The notes beneath the pieces are model-generated. The model ran no database searches and was not told the origin of the DNA. It worked only from the letters and a program-made list of their open reading frames with translations. DNA of 64,000 nucleotides, taken from Sphagnum compactum. Taxonomy: Eukaryota > Bryophyta > Sphagnopsida > Sphagnales. Within the stretch, counting starts at the first letter, position 1, and every line of letters begins with the position of its first letter. Where the stretch lies: the NCBI GenBank assembly GCA_965153455.1, contig OZ234498.1:3658001-3722000 (forward strand). The letters run 5' to 3'. Shown here piece by piece: positions 48,151 to 61,494 of this stretch. The translations under genes and the position numbers were made by a program.

Positions 48151-51100
48151 GTACTCGTGACCTTTGGACACTGTGAAGTCCCCCGGTTTCTTTAAACCAA
48201 GAGAGACACACACAAAGGCGCAAAGCAGCTATTTTTATTTTTATTTTATTTATTTTTTGTGACGAAAATCCGTTGAAAAGTCCCCCATGAAAACATACAT
48301 GGTGAAGCGAGCATTTTGGAAAATTTTCAAAAAAAATAAAAAATCGCCACATTTCTAGGAGGGGAAAAAAACAAGTTTCCTGCATGGTCACTTTATCTAA
48401 AATCCATTACATGCCTATGGAGGGAATGTCTGATATATATAAAAGCCCCATTTTAGTCTAATCCTATATATTAATCCTATATATTATTATCCCATCTGGG
48501 TATATTTAGAGGCCGGCCGGTTCTGCCAAACCCCCTTCCCAAGCCCTGTCACAGACAGACAAGTGAATTAATATATATGATTGCCTTATACCATAGGATC
48601 GATAGGAGTCCCAAAATAGACCATAGATGCCAACTTGTTTTTCATAGAATGATAATAGTTGAATGATGCCAAAATTTATTTATAGACAAGACATATGGAA
48701 AAGTCTTTGTCAATAGGACAAAAACAACCATTGGCTAAGAGGGCTAAACCCTTTAAATGAAGAATGGTTTTTTTTTATAGAATGAAATAAAACAACAAAT
48801 TGAAGCAATGATGATAGAAGCCACCCAAAGGTTAACATTTGCTATAGGCCATATGCTTGATATGCATTGAGAATGAATTGTCCCTAACCCTTTTTTACAT
48901 TTTTATACCTAATCCCTAAATAACATACTAACTTATTCCCTTGAAAGCAGGGGAGGCTTGCTCCCTGTATCTATGGCCCCGAACAGAAGGCTGGATTGGC
49001 ATAGTTGCACAATCATTGGCACTTGTTGCTCCAATTATGCAATTGTGTCATTTCAACCATTGTTCCCTGGAGTTCTCATAGCATTCCCTGGCTTTTAACA
49101 CCACTAAAGGGGGACACTTTTATTAAGTGCACCCTACCTTTATGGCCCATTCTCTAGTACAAAATTACCCTCTTTAATGGAACAAATAGATTTCAACATT
49201 TTTTAAACAAAAAAATGTGGGAATTGGAATTCTGCATATTATAAGATATAAAACAAGACAATCACAAGAATCATTGGACCTCAGGTGATGCAACAATGCA
49301 CCCAAGAGGCCCAAGTTTTTCCTAGGGGGTTTGGATCCATGTTTTGAACAGTTCTTTAATTTTGGACCAAACCCCCCCTTGGAGGTCAGGCTGGGTATGT
49401 AAGCATATACTAACCAGTGGAAGCCAAAATTTGGAAGACCCACCCCCTCCCCTAGCAAAAATAAACCTTAAAGAACCAAAAAAAAGATGGTACAAAACTC
49501 ACAGTTTCTAGCTAATCTTTGAGGCTTTAAAATACCCAAAACCAAATAGATCTTTGATTCTATTTTTTTCAAATATCTGGAACCAATTGATTTCTTGGAT
49601 TTCGATTTTTTAAAAATACCCAAAACCAATGATTCTTTGAAAAATCAAAATAACTGCCCAACATTGATTTCGATGTTTTGGATTTTGATGTGCCCAATGT
49701 GTTCCCACCAAGTTCCCATCAAGATCTCAATGTGTTCACATCAAGTTTTGAATGTGTTGCAACAATGTTCTCATTGAGTTCTCATAACATTCCCTAAGTT
49801 TTGAATGTTCCCCAAGTTGTCTCTTTAGAGCTCATTGATAACTAGTGGATAGTTTTGTTTAGGAAATCTTGAAAATTACCCCAAACACACAAGATTATTA
49901 TTATTATTATTATTATTATTGGTAACGTCTAATAAGGAATACCAAAAGGATATATTAAAACATGGTACCTACCTAAAAGAACCTTCACACTTGGAGTTTG
50001 TTTAGGGTCATTGACCAATAACAAGCCAACAACTATTCTAACCATTAACCTACTAGTGACCTACCCCTTGGAAGTTAACACCAACACTAGCAAGAAGAAG
50101 TTAGACAGGGTGAACCAGCACCCATGTTGGTACCAATTGTCAGACTTGAACTTTGAGATCCTGATTTAGGGCCACTGTAGACAAGGGTCCAAAGAGTAGG
50201 GTCCAATGAATTGAACATTCTTATTGGTCAAGAGCTTTAAATTGGTTCCAAGGTCTTTAGATGAGAGTCCAAGACCAAGACAAATCAAATTGTGATTTAG
50301 AATACATAGCATCATTTTGAAGGGAAAGCGAATTGGTCCTGACGGAAACAAAGTTTAAAGAAGAGCTCATGGTTTGGAGAATCAAATCATAAACTAAGGT
50401 TCAAAGTTGCTCATTTTTATTTTATTTTTCAATAATATTGTTTTACCTTTGTTGCTAAAATTATGTGAGAATGGAAAACATGCTATGGATTGAGGACATT
50501 ATTGAGAGCACACTAGTTCCCTCATTTTTGGACCAATCCTACAATTGAGTTGATTGATTTTATGAATCCCTCACAAGGTGGTTGCTAGAAAGAATGCATT
50601 TTCAGCCTTTCAAAGTCCATGAAATGGAGATGAATTGGAGGGTAAGGTAGAAAGTGGAGGGTTAAAATGCCAAAACAGAAAAAACCATGAAAAAAATGAA
50701 AGAAAAAGAAAAACCAAAAGTTAACCTAATCCTCTCACATAAGGATCATACATTTTTTTATATTTGATCTCAAATTGAACCCCAAGCATTTAGACAGGCT
50801 CGTTGTACCTTAGAAAAAAGTGTTTTTAAAAATATGAAGAAGGGTCCAACTCAAGGTTCAATTTGCTTCAAAAGGTCCCTGGGTTTTTGGTCCCTGGACC
50901 CTTGTCTAAAGTGGCCCTTAATCTAAGCATGAGATATTTCTAATATTTAGAAATAATTTAAATGGATTTTTGGATTTTTACGCCTGGTACCACGTTCCAA
51001 CGTGGGAGAAGGAGCCTATATATAAGTTTGTTTTACAAAGCAACCAACTTTTCTATTCACCACATCCTATTTTGGAATTTATAACTTTGAAATCTAGGGC

Positions 51101-51548
51101 TGAACGAGGATGTTGTTGGCAGGGGGCGCACAATATGTCCACACACATAAATAGGCACATGGAGCTGAAAGTTCAATTTCAACCAAGCATTTAGGTTCCG
51201 TTAGCCCCCAAAAGTAGCCTAATTTGGGGGCTGTCATATTGGCACCTAATTTGCCCTATTAAAAAAACCTTTCAAAGGATGGTCTTAGCAACAACAATGG
51301 GGCGGGAAGGGAAGAGATTTGAAATCCCCGCCAACTCTCTGTGATAACCTCCTTGCAAAATCTATTATTATATACACTTGTGTCTCTGATAAAACTATTG
51401 AAGATGGGTTAGCTTCCGGTTTGTAAAGACCTGCTCAGATATTTGTATTTGTAGTGGAATGGAATGGCACCTGACACAGAGAAGTATGTTTCCTCAACTA
51501 TTTTTCCACTTTAGCAGGTGCTCCATTCTTTACAACACCCTGCTTTTT

Positions 51549-51574
51549 CTGTGATACCCACTTGGGTATCACAG
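51549..51574. repeat. 26-bp perfect palindrome
   Basis: Two 12-bp arms, CTGTGATACCCA and its exact complement TGGGTATCACAG, flank the dinucleotide CT. The arm word TTTCTGTGATACCCA recurs at about 56080, suggesting part of a dispersed repeat rather than an operator. Confidence 0.85.
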
Positions 51575-53129
51575 GGATTTTTCTATAAAAAAAATCAGAG
51601 CAGGTCCTTACAGTCGTTAAAGCCCTCAGCTGCAGGATTTACCAAACACTTGGATCCTTGCTGTTCCTTTTTCTTGAGCGTCTCCATTTTTGCTACATAT
51701 ATTTTCACTGCTCGTACATGTACAACTACTATAATTACTCTGGATCATTAAAACAAAAGGAGATTTGGGTGATTGGCTGAATTCTCACTCTGATAATTTC
51801 ATAGGGGATTTCTTGCATTGTGTTTTGTGTGGGAAGAATGTTGGGCAGACCCACATGGTCAAAAGCATCACAAGAGAAAATGTTCTTCAAAGTTAGATAG
51901 GTAAATGATAGAAAGCACAAAGTACAAGAAACTGCCCACAACAAGGTTCCTAATGTGTGAATGGTGCTTGATAAAGGAGAGCAATTCGTAATAGGGTGGC
52001 CGTTGTTTCAGCTGGAACGTAGCAACCTTACCAGGTGCCTTTGGAAAAGTAGCAGGTGTCTCTGGAATCTGGCACCAATTTTTGCTTGTAACTAACCAAC
52101 TTTAGCAGGTATCTTAATTTCCAATCTGCCACCAAAGAAAATTCCCCAAAAAGAAGCCTTTGTTTAGTCTTAGAATCTGGCACCCATTTGAAGAATATTG
52201 ATGCCAGATCAATAGGCCAAATAAGATGCACTTTTTTTTTTGGCTTACACAAGATACCTCTGTTTCCATTGCTGTCTTCAGAAGCATTCATCTCCTACTC
52301 TCTTCTTGTTTTAGCGGCAGAAAGAAGAGATAATAATAAACCCTCAAGCCCATAAAAGAAACAAGACAAAAGCAATGATGCACAAAGTAGTTCTGGTGTC
52401 TTGCACAGAATCACTTTGCAAGTCGCCACTGACCAGAACCAGTTAGGGCATATGACAAACACTTGATTGCCAAACCAGCCTTACAATCACATCATAATGT
52501 TTTTTTTGTTATTTTGTTTTTGGCCCCCCTCTTCACTTTTCAAGAACTCCAGGATGCAAAGAAAAAACCGAAAGGTAAGGGCATAGGCACAAGAGATCCC
52601 TCTGCAAACAGCACCAAAATTGATGAAAACTTGCAGCACAAAACATACTCATAACTCGTACTAACTACTCTGAAGCAATTGATAATCAAACCCATGTCTT
52701 TGAAGGAGGGTAGTCCCATGATTTGCAGTTACTCCCATTGGTTTTTTGGTCTTTGTGATGATGATGATGATTGAGAACAGTTGCTTGCTTGTACAGTGCA
52801 GTAAGGAATCTGCAGCTCCTAGAGTGTTGTTGCCAGGACACCTGACCTGGTGGTGCAAGACTCCTTTAATGTGGTAGTGTCTTTCTTCCATGGCCAGGCC
52901 AAAAATCAGATCATTCTTCAGCTCCTATCAAATCCAGCAAACCGTTGTTGAGCAAGGTATAAGCTCAAATAAGTACACAGAGATTCAAAAGGCAACTTAG
53001 GTATCCGAAGCACTTGTGGATGTCAGAGGAGTTTATTTATTACCAGTGCAGCAAGTTGTGACTTCTTTTAGAACTGAAGTCAATCAGCAATCCAAATGCA
53101 CCAAATAGGTTTTCAGTTCTGTTCAAAGG

Positions 53130-53134
<5 letters not shown>

Positions 53135-53180
<46 letters not shown>
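53135..53180. repeat. (AG)n microsatellite, about 23 units
   Basis: An uninterrupted AG dinucleotide run in spacer. GA runs are common in plant promoters and UTRs; no adjacent gene start is evident here. Confidence 0.95.
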
Positions 53181-53183
<3 letters not shown>

Positions 53184-54383
53184 TGCTGAGCTGCCCACAA
53201 AAGTAGAAGAAGCTCATCTACACACTCCTCACCTCAAGATGTCATGTCTTTACCACTCTACAGTCATATTTCAAAAATGTAGAGCAAATTGTATAACACA
53301 TTTGCAATGACCATTTATTGTTGTTTATTGTTAACATCAACCAAATTCTTTAGTGGCAGAATTTTGTGGATGTTTTCTGCTTTCCCCATCTAAGGCTAAT
53401 CCTCAGAGAACAAAACACTTTCAATCGAGGCTTTGAATCCACCCAACAACTCCTGGGCAACACCCAACAGCACCTCTCAAATGAACTGTCTACAAAGCTT
53501 GTCACTGCCATTCACATTCACCTCCACATGGAAAGAACACTGACCTACCTCCCCCAATTAAAGAAAACGCACAAGTAGTATTTTTGCAAAGCCAAAGGCA
53601 CACAAACTGCTTCATGAAACCTCACAACATGTTACAATTTTCTGTCAATAGTCAACACCCTTCTGGACAACAAAAAAGACAGTGTTAGATAGACAAGAGT
53701 GAGCATATCACTGGACACTAGATCTCACAGCAAATACTAAGGGAAAAACCACTAATTAGTCAGTACTCATGAGCAAGTTCAAAAAACATTCCCTTGAGTT
53801 ATTTTTCAACGAAGGTTTTGGTTTTGGTTTTGTCCCTCAAAGTCACTTCCTTTTCCACTCATAATGGGACCATCTCCTCCCTGATCTGCACCATGATTGA
53901 AAAACCCGATTGCAAAACCCAATTGACAAACCTGATTGAAACACCCAATTGCAAAACCTAATTGCAAAACCCACAATTGCTGTATTCAAAGGAACATCAA
54001 ACTCTGATGAATGCACAGACTGCTAATCTAGAAATCAGTTTTGAATATGTACTATGTGCAGTTGATCAGAGGCTTGAGCAAGAGATCTCAACAGTTGGAA
54101 GCTGATAGTTTGAGAGGTTTCTCAAACATTTGGTTAAGTTTCAAGCAATTTCTGTCTTAGAGATCTGTAGGCTGCAAAAGAAGACAATTGCTAAAAAAAT
54201 TCAAGACAGCTTCTGAACTCCATTTAAAAAGCTTACTCCCAGTTGCAGGAAAGCTTCCCAGGAGGACACCCATGTCTGGACAAACATGGAGATTGTTTTG
54301 CTCCTTGCATTCGAATCCTGTGCAAAGCTTGTACATCCAACAAGAACAAAGGTTACACAAGTGCGAAAGGTTTAGAACAAGCT

Positions 54384-54968
54384 TTATGGCAAGCTTTTTC
54401 GTTGTCCACGAGCACAAAAGGTTTCACTCTTGGAGAGACCAGTTCGCTCCCATAGCCGCCCTTTGGGCCTGGGTGTAGCCCCAAGCTCCACACTCCGCCT
54501 TAAAATCTGCCGCATCACCGTTGCTAGATGAGCAGCAGGATCTGCTCGAGTGAAGGTGTTGAACTTGATGCAGACCTTCATGTGACTCAATAGAGCCTCT
54601 TCCATGTCTGAGTTTTTTGGTCCGAGGCGCCTGCTCTCTTCCTTCACAGCTTCCGAACACAATCCACACACAAAATGGTCACAGAAAGTCTCCTTGGTTT
54701 GTTCCATGTATGCACGGGTGCATTCTTCCGCGAGACCACAGCACTCGCATTTGGACAGCATCTCTTCCTCTTCCTCCTCCTCCTCCTCCTCCTCCTCCTC
54801 TACTTTCTCAGGCACTCTGACGGGTACCGTGAAGGTGAATTTGGAGAAATTCTCCACCATGTCGGCTATGGCGGCGGTTGTCTCTGACGCTGCCTTGCAC
54901 AAGTTGGTCTCTCCCTTGCTCTTCGCAAACGGGCTTGACGTCGCCATCGTCTCTACCGCTGTCCCCAT
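54384..54968 (-). CDS. DUF1677 family protein
   Basis: Plant-specific protein of unknown function with the DUF1677 signature. One exon, 194 residues. Residues 1 to about 55 are Ser/Thr-rich. V58 is followed by 13 consecutive Glu (about residues 56-70), then the domain: CECCGLAEECTRAYMEQTKE, FCDHFVCGLCSEAVKEE, and downstream MEEALLSHMKVC, with MRQILRRS toward the C-terminus. The paired Cys-x-Cys-Cys and Cys-x2-Cys groups could bind metal. The start at 54968 is the first ATG of the frame; a second at 54947 (MATSSP) is possible. It is the only intact gene in the right half of the window, 29.5 kb from the haloperoxidase gene. Confidence 0.85.
   Translation of the reverse strand: MGTAVETMATSSPFAKSKGETNLCKAASETTAAIADMVENFSKFTFTVPVRVPEKVEEEEEEEEEEEEEMLSKCECCGLAEECTRAYMEQTKETFCDHFVCGLCSEAVKEESRRLGPKNSDMEEALLSHMKVCIKFNTFTRADPAAHLATVMRQILRRSVELGATPRPKGRLWERTGLSKSETFCARGQRKSLP
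54762..54800 (-). repeat. GAG/GAA triplet run coding poly-Glu
   Basis: Thirteen consecutive Glu codons (mostly GAG, two GAA) in the DUF1677 gene, directly before the MLSKCECCGL domain start. Such a triplet run is a likely length-variable site. Confidence 0.9.
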
Positions 54969-56400
54969 TGTCTTCTTCCTAGATTTGGTCTCTCTAAGAG
55001 ATTTCTTCCAGAGCTTACGCTCTTTGCAGCTTCTTGGATCTCAAACAAATATTCGGCTTCCGCCGCACCAAAAAACTTTCGAAAATCTCGTCCATAACAA
55101 GTGATACCAAAAAGAAACCCAGCATAAAAGTTCGCCGATTTGCGCGCGCGAAATGTAACCAAGAAACTGGTGTTGGAAGTAAACCTGAAGTCTCTCAGAC
55201 GCTCTCAGCTCTGGTTCCAGCTTGAATCCCCAAACAAGGCTCAAGATTGCACGCAACTAAAATGTCGGAAATACAAGAGCCTCCTCTTCAATCAGAGCCA
55301 CAAAAACTGCGAAGTCAACTCCACGAATAATCGTTGAAGAAGAAGCCCAGTGCTTGCCTATCTACCTACTTGTCTTTCTGTTTCACAAATCTCAAGCGAA
55401 TCCTCAGGAATTGCCCATCAAATCCGGCGGAAAACAAACCCCACACACAAACACAAACACACGAACACACAAAAAAATTGCGCAACCCGCATGAACTCCA
55501 GCCAAAAGCAAAGCGAAAACAAAACAAAAATAAATTTCCAGATGAAAACTGAGTCCACAACTTGTACCTTTTTGGGTTCCTCCGAAATCTGTCTCTCTGG
55601 ACAACTTGGTGTCCCGCTACAACTACCGCTGTATCCGGGCCTTGCGCGCCCGAGAGCGCTGATCCTAAGCTACGAAGATCTGCCGAGCTCCGCAAGGGAG
55701 CTTCCCTCTTGTCAGAGAGTCTACACACGGGGACGAAGCCTCTGGGATTTTCTTACCACAGTAAACGAGTACAAACAACTCCTGTTTTCAACCCCAGTAA
55801 CACACATTTTACCTCTATGGTTAACTGTTCGTACCCATCCCCTCCGGGTATCTCACGTACTTATACCCGGATAAAACTGAAACCCCATCTGTTCGGCTCT
55901 GTCCTAAATGGGGACAGAGACTCTTGAAATGGGAGTAAGAGCCTAATGGATGAATGTTGGTGTGAGGTAAAGCCCAAGCACAGGTGCATTCCGGAAAATA
56001 AGGGACCTCCAATTTATGTACATATTATGGCCATTGGGCTTTCCGTTTTGTGAAGCTCTACATTGAAATTTTTTTCTGTGATACCCAGTTGATATATTCA
56101 ACAATTTGCTAATGTGAATCAACCGTGTCTCTCCGGAGGGTGATGCAACAATTTTTTTCCATTTAAAAATTCTGTTTGGCGCAGCAGGCTACGACAAATC
56201 AAACTTGTCTAGGTGCTTAGGAGCTTGCCGCCGCCTTGACAAGTGTATAGACCCATTCTTTAAACATGTGAAGGTTCGATATAGAGGGCCTTTTGGAGTT
56301 GATATCCCCAAGGCCAGTACTTCTCCATAGGAGGTCGAAAATCCGAAAGGCCCTTATATGGAACCTTCTCCTATATGTAAAACCCTGACTGGCTATTATT
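54969..56400. other. 5' flank of the DUF1677 gene
   Basis: Composition is less AT-rich than the surrounding spacer, as expected for a promoter and 5' UTR. Overlapping frames of 60-174 codons on both strands (55140-56012) have no family signature. A TTTCTGTGATACCCA word lies at about 56080. Confidence 0.4.
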
Positions 56401-56410
56401 ATGGGGGGGA

Positions 56411-56830
56411 AAATGGCCATCTGGCTTCACAAAAACAAAATGTCCACCTCCATTTTCATAAGGCTCGATAGCCCAATACGGTTTGTAAGAGTACCTATCC
56501 ATTTCATAAGGCCAGGTTTTTTTTTATAAACGTATTAATGAAAATAGTTGTGTCACTCTCCAGAGAAACAGTTGAGTGCAACTTAGCAAATAGTTGAACA
56601 TAGCCACCATGTATCATGAGAAAAAGAATATGAAATAAAGATGGCCATCAAGCTTCACAAAACTCGACAAGCTCACCTCCACGGTTTTTATATAAAGCCT
56701 AAAGCCTGGTGGCCATGGTACATTTTGTAAGAGTATCAGGTTTGTAATGCCAGGTTTTTATGTATTAATGAAAATGATTGCAGCACCCTCCAGAGAAGAA
56801 ACAGTAGAGTGCACGATAGCAAATGGTTGA
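56411..56830. repeat. About 200-bp direct duplication, diverged
   Basis: A block starting AAATGGCCATCTGGCTTCAC at about 56411 recurs from about 56642 (GATGGCCATCAAGCTTCAC). Both contain GGTTTGTAAGAGTA-like or TTTTGTAAGAGTA, GCCAGGTTTTT, TATTAATGAAAAT, CTCCAGAGA and an AGCAAAT-GTTGA ending. Indels separate the copies. No coding signal. Confidence 0.75.
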
Positions 56831-58431
56831 ATGCAATGTCAGCAAGAGTTCAGTATTGACAATATGCGAGCAAATTGTTGAGTGTAGTGTGAGCAAGAGT
56901 GAAGTGCAATGTCAAGTAAGTAGGTCCGAGTGCAGCAATGGTTGGTTCCCAACTCTTTTGGTTTCTCTCTTCTTGCCCTCCTTTATAATGCTGATAAAGG
57001 TTATAGGGCCACAGTGAACCAGCACCCACCAGCGCACCATCCACTGGATGTCCGATATTACTCAGTTGCAGATGAACCTTAACTGAGTGAATATTGGGTT
57101 TCATCTTGGTAACCAATTCTGTAGGAAATAGGTCTCATGTATAGGCAGATAGTAAGAAAATAGGCAACTTCTAAGGTAAGTAGATGGTTTATACATAGGT
57201 AAGGGCTGTTTTTACTACCTACTTACTGACAACCTGCTTGTGGGTTGTTGGTAGAAAAAAAAGTAACTGAGCTAACCACCATGGTTAGCTAGAGAACTAA
57301 AACCCAACAGAAAATTGTTTACTAACCACTTACCATTCATCCTTCATGGTGTGCTGGTGGGTGTTGGTTCATTGTGGCTGGGTTATAGGGGTAGTGTAGG
57401 GTAACTCTCGAGGAGCACGGGGTCGCACCCCCAAGGTGGAAGTTGATGACAATTGTATATAGGCTTGCTTGCTTTGATGGAATTACCTGGCACCAATGAG
57501 CATGAGCAAATTTTTGCATTATAAATCTTGTAGGCTTTATGTATTATGTTAGCATTGATTTTAAGGTTTTTGAAATTTTGAATCGGTGGCTTCTATTAAG
57601 CAAAAAAATGTGCATATTTGGCAATATTTAAATGTTCCACAATGCAATTTATGACAATCTAAAGATATGTGCAAGAGAAACATTTCATAAAAAGTTGGCG
57701 AGATGTCCAATGTTATAGTAGCAAAATTTTGGCGTTAATTATAAAATGAAAGTAGAACATATGATTACATAACCTTTAACCCATGCACCTAATTGGTGAT
57801 GCACCTAATTTGACCATGAAAATCTTTTAGACATAGTTACTACGTGACCAATGTTATATGCACAATAGTGGCCTTGAGGCTTGGTCATTCATGGTGATTT
57901 TACCACAATCAAAGTCAAGACCACATAAGACATTGAAGAGTGACACACCCACAAACAACACCAACATACACATTACTAATTACGCACAAAACATACACTC
58001 TTCTAGAACAAAAACACATATCATAATAAAGAGTCAAAACGCAAATAGAGAATCAATGAATCAAAGAAAGACGGACATACTCTAGAAATATTGGAAGTTG
58101 GTAGACAAAGAATTGAAGGAAAATGAAAACAGACAATGGGCATTGGGCATAAAAATAATCAAAGGAAAATAGATATTAGACATTAAACTCTAGAGGACCA
58201 AGGTAGACATTGGTGACTAGATAGAAGACCACCACATGATAGTGGATAGGGAATGGAAAGAACTTGGAAAATAAACAAAACTTAGAACTTCACATAACTT
58301 AGGGCTTATAAGCAAATATACCAACATAGGTAGATAAAAGCAAACATAAGCAAATAAAGGTACACACAAACAAAGTCTAGACAAAGGTAGACAAAAAGAA
58401 ATAGAGGTAAACATTGGACATAAGTAGACAT
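56831..58431. other. Spacer with cryptic purine-rich repeats
   Basis: From about 58200 the sequence becomes a degenerate repeat of AGGTAGACA, ATAAGCAAACATA and AGACATTGG words, continuing to about 58960 across the solo LTR. Left of this no structure or gene is apparent. Confidence 0.45.
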
Positions 58432-58744
58432 TGTTGAGGATTCAAGCTCAACTAGTTAGGTTTCTTTAGTTATTAGAGTAAGAAAATAACTAGGTTACTT
58501 TCACAAGGTTGAACTACCTTCTTTACTTATTTTAGTTTGGTTATTTGTGGTGTGGTCTTGTAGTTAAATACCTTGGTGTTGATGGTTTGGCTCTCTTTTC
58601 TTCATTACACAAGTTTGTGTATTTCTTGTGATAAGAACCTTGAGGAGTTCTTGATTTTGTGTTTTGTGTTGTGAGCATCGTGTTATAGTTTCCTTTCAAT
58701 AAAGTTTTATGTTTGCACTTGAGTAGATCTCCTATTTGTTAACA
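58432..58744 (+). mobile_element. Solo LTR, 313 bp, target duplication GACAT
   Basis: It begins TGTTGAGGATTC and ends TTTGTTAACA, the TG...CA form of LTRs. It is flanked on both sides by GACAT (58427-58431 and 58745-58749). An AATAAA signal sits at about 58699. No internal retrotransposon sequence follows, so this is a solo LTR from recombination, or a very small element. Orientation is taken from the AATAAA. The insertion interrupts a degenerate purine-rich repeat. Confidence 0.85.
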
Positions 58745-58749
58745 GACAT

Positions 58750-60193
58750 TGGACAGAGGTAGAAACAAAGAGAGAAAAACATAAGTAGATAGAGGCCAAC
58801 AAAAGCAGACAATGGTAAACATAAATAAATAAATGCAGACATAGGCAAACATAAGCAAACATAGAATCAAGGAAGACAAATAAAGAGATAGTGCTTGACA
58901 TTAGACAAAGATTCAAAAGCAAGATTAATAATGGACACACACCAAAAAAAAACATGGAGCAACCATCATAAATTTTGATTTTTAACTTCTAAGTGACAAC
59001 ATGACCTAGCTTTAGCCATTACTAAATGTCATCATTGAGAATGGCCCACTATTGATGGGATCAGAACAATAAACCCCACCCAAATCCTAGTAGAAGAGTT
59101 TAATCCAATGTTCGCTTGGGCTTCCATTCTTTCCAATCTTCAAAACATGTGTAATATGGAAAAGTATTCAAATTGTAAAAAGTTTAATAATACATTCCCA
59201 TAACAATATTCAAATGTTCATTGAGGTGGTCCCTTAATTTAGATTTCATGAAAGAAAGAGTGGAAAATGTCCATTCATCTTCCATTGAACCCAACACTTA
59301 TATTATCGCAATTTTTGTCAATTTGAAAAACTCAAGGAAAGAATGTTGTAAAATGCAAGAACCCAATAAAGTTTGTGAAAGTCGAGTTAAAGGATTAACA
59401 TGGTGCCTCCGTAAGAACAACATTAGATTGCATACTGATCTTTAAAATACTAGAGTACATGTTAAAAGCACTTATAGATAGAATTACCAAACAAATTTTG
59501 GTTGCAGCAAGAGGTGAGCTTGCCTTTGAAGTTTTGACAAGTTCCAATAGTTTTTAGGGATAGAAATGTGTTTTAATCAACATTAGATGTCAATTAAAAT
59601 TTCCTCAGCATTGCCTTGAAGTTAATATTGCAAATAACAAATGGGCACCCATAGCATCCATCAAATGGGATGTTGGAAACCTTGTAGTTAGTTCACGAAT
59701 GAGAGCTTCTGTCACAATTGCAAAATAAAAGGCAAACAAAAGACCAAAAAAATAGTAAGACCAAATTCTAGAAAAATAAAAACAAACAAACATATACATA
59801 CACAAGGAGAATGGTAGAGTTAAAACCTGAACATGATGATTTTGCATCTTCCATTAGATTAGTAGACCTTTCGGGTCACCTGAACCTTCTCACCAATGGC
59901 ATTTACACATGGAGCCCAAAATGTGTAATTTGATGAATAAAAGGGTAAATACTAACCACTAAAGGTATTGAAGTCTAGTGAACTGGTCTTCCATTTTAGA
60001 TGCACATTGTTATGATTACACAAATTCAAGATTTGGAAGTCTTTGAAAATATCATAAACATATTTTGTTGTCAGATCCACATAATGAGAGTAAACCTAAC
60101 CCTAACAAATCTTTATGGCAACAACATAATCACAAACAAAGACATCTCTTTTCTGTGCAAACTTGATCTATGCATGGACAATTTCTAGCATGG

Positions 60194-60229
<36 letters not shown>

Positions 60230-61494
60230 AGGTTTACATCACAAAAAAACTTAGAATTCAATTTGGCAAACATGATTGATGGACTGTCTTCAACCATCCT
60301 TGCCAATAATGGCATATACATTGCCATCACCCTTTTTGCTATACTGAGCATGTCATTTTAGTGTGTTCTAACATTCTACAAAATTTTCTTCACTTTCTGC
60401 TTCATTAATGTTGCTAGCTTCAAAAACTCACTTGATGCCTTTTCAAGCTGTGAAATAAAACAAAATACAAGGACTATGATAAATCTTCTATAGATTTCAT
60501 TGTAGGGATTTGAGACAAAGTTTGCACAACTAGATTGGTGCGATGTGGGGTGAAAACATGGTAAAATATACCAATTGGTGATCCCCACCAACAAGTAAAA
60601 TTATATTTGGAATCTTTTGCATTTTAGACATTTTAGTCATGCCATAAATTTTGGGGTGTAATTATCATATTAAATAAACCATATATGATCATTTTAAACA
60701 TATATTATTACTCTCACTAATTTATTTATTTATCGAAATCATATTACTCTGACTGATATTACACATTTTTCAAATCAAACAATTCAAATGATGTGTTATT
60801 TATGTTTGAACCATTATGCACCTAGATACACATTTTTGGAATTTGAATTTTTGGATTATGACAATGTGAAACCTCTCAAAAACATGTTTCCATAAACTCA
60901 AATTTGGCATCTAAAACCTGTTTTTGATATGATACTAAAGTGCATTGCATGTGTTTGATTCATTAAATCATGCCCCAAACCCTTTCAAAATGCAACATAT
61001 GAGTGAAATTTCCAAATTATTATTATTTTTATTTACTTTGAATCTACTTTTTCACAATAGGACAAATTGGCAAATTTTGCAAAGTAGATTGAAAGTAGGT
61101 TTTTAAAAAGGTTGATACAACTTTTGAAACTTTCAAAAACTTCAACATATCACATTTGATGCCCTAATGTAGTTCAAAAGGAAAATTTCCTAAGGCATTG
61201 CCTATTTTCTAATCTACTTTGTCACAAATTTGTGTTTTTTTACTCGAAAGGACTACTTTTTGGGTATATTTTAGCATGTTTTCACCATGTGTCTTGCAAT
61301 GAATGCCTTCCAAATGAGGGGAATACCTATTTTACATTTGGCGAGTAACATCATTGCGCACCCCCTTGAAAACAATCACTCCGTCAACCCCAAAGGAAAT
61401 TAGTTTTGCAACAACATTTGCAATAAAAAGACCACCATGTTCTTTCAAAACACCCATAATAACTTCAATTAGATTATCTACGCACCCCTTCATT
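58750..61494. other. AT-rich spacer
   Basis: It contains the rest of the purine-rich repeat to about 58960 and a (TA)n run at 60198-60224. Frames of 60-82 codons have no family signature. No gene is seen. Confidence 0.45.
60198..60224. repeat. (TA)n microsatellite
   Basis: About 13-14 uninterrupted TA units in AT-rich spacer. Confidence 0.95.

Larger units (their letters stand above)
48151..54383. other. Long spacer left of the DUF1677 gene
   Basis: No frame exceeds about 96 codons apart from shadows and none has a known signature. It contains (ATT)n at about 49892-49920, a 26-bp palindrome at 51549-51574 and a long (GA)n run at about 53135-53180. The rightmost part is the 3' flank of the minus-strand DUF1677 gene. 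No transposon ends could be paired. Confidence 0.4.

Noticed and set aside
54604-55104. Plus-strand 166-codon frame with poly-Ser
   Set aside because: Antisense to the DUF1677 gene; the Ser run is the complement of the Glu-coding triplets.
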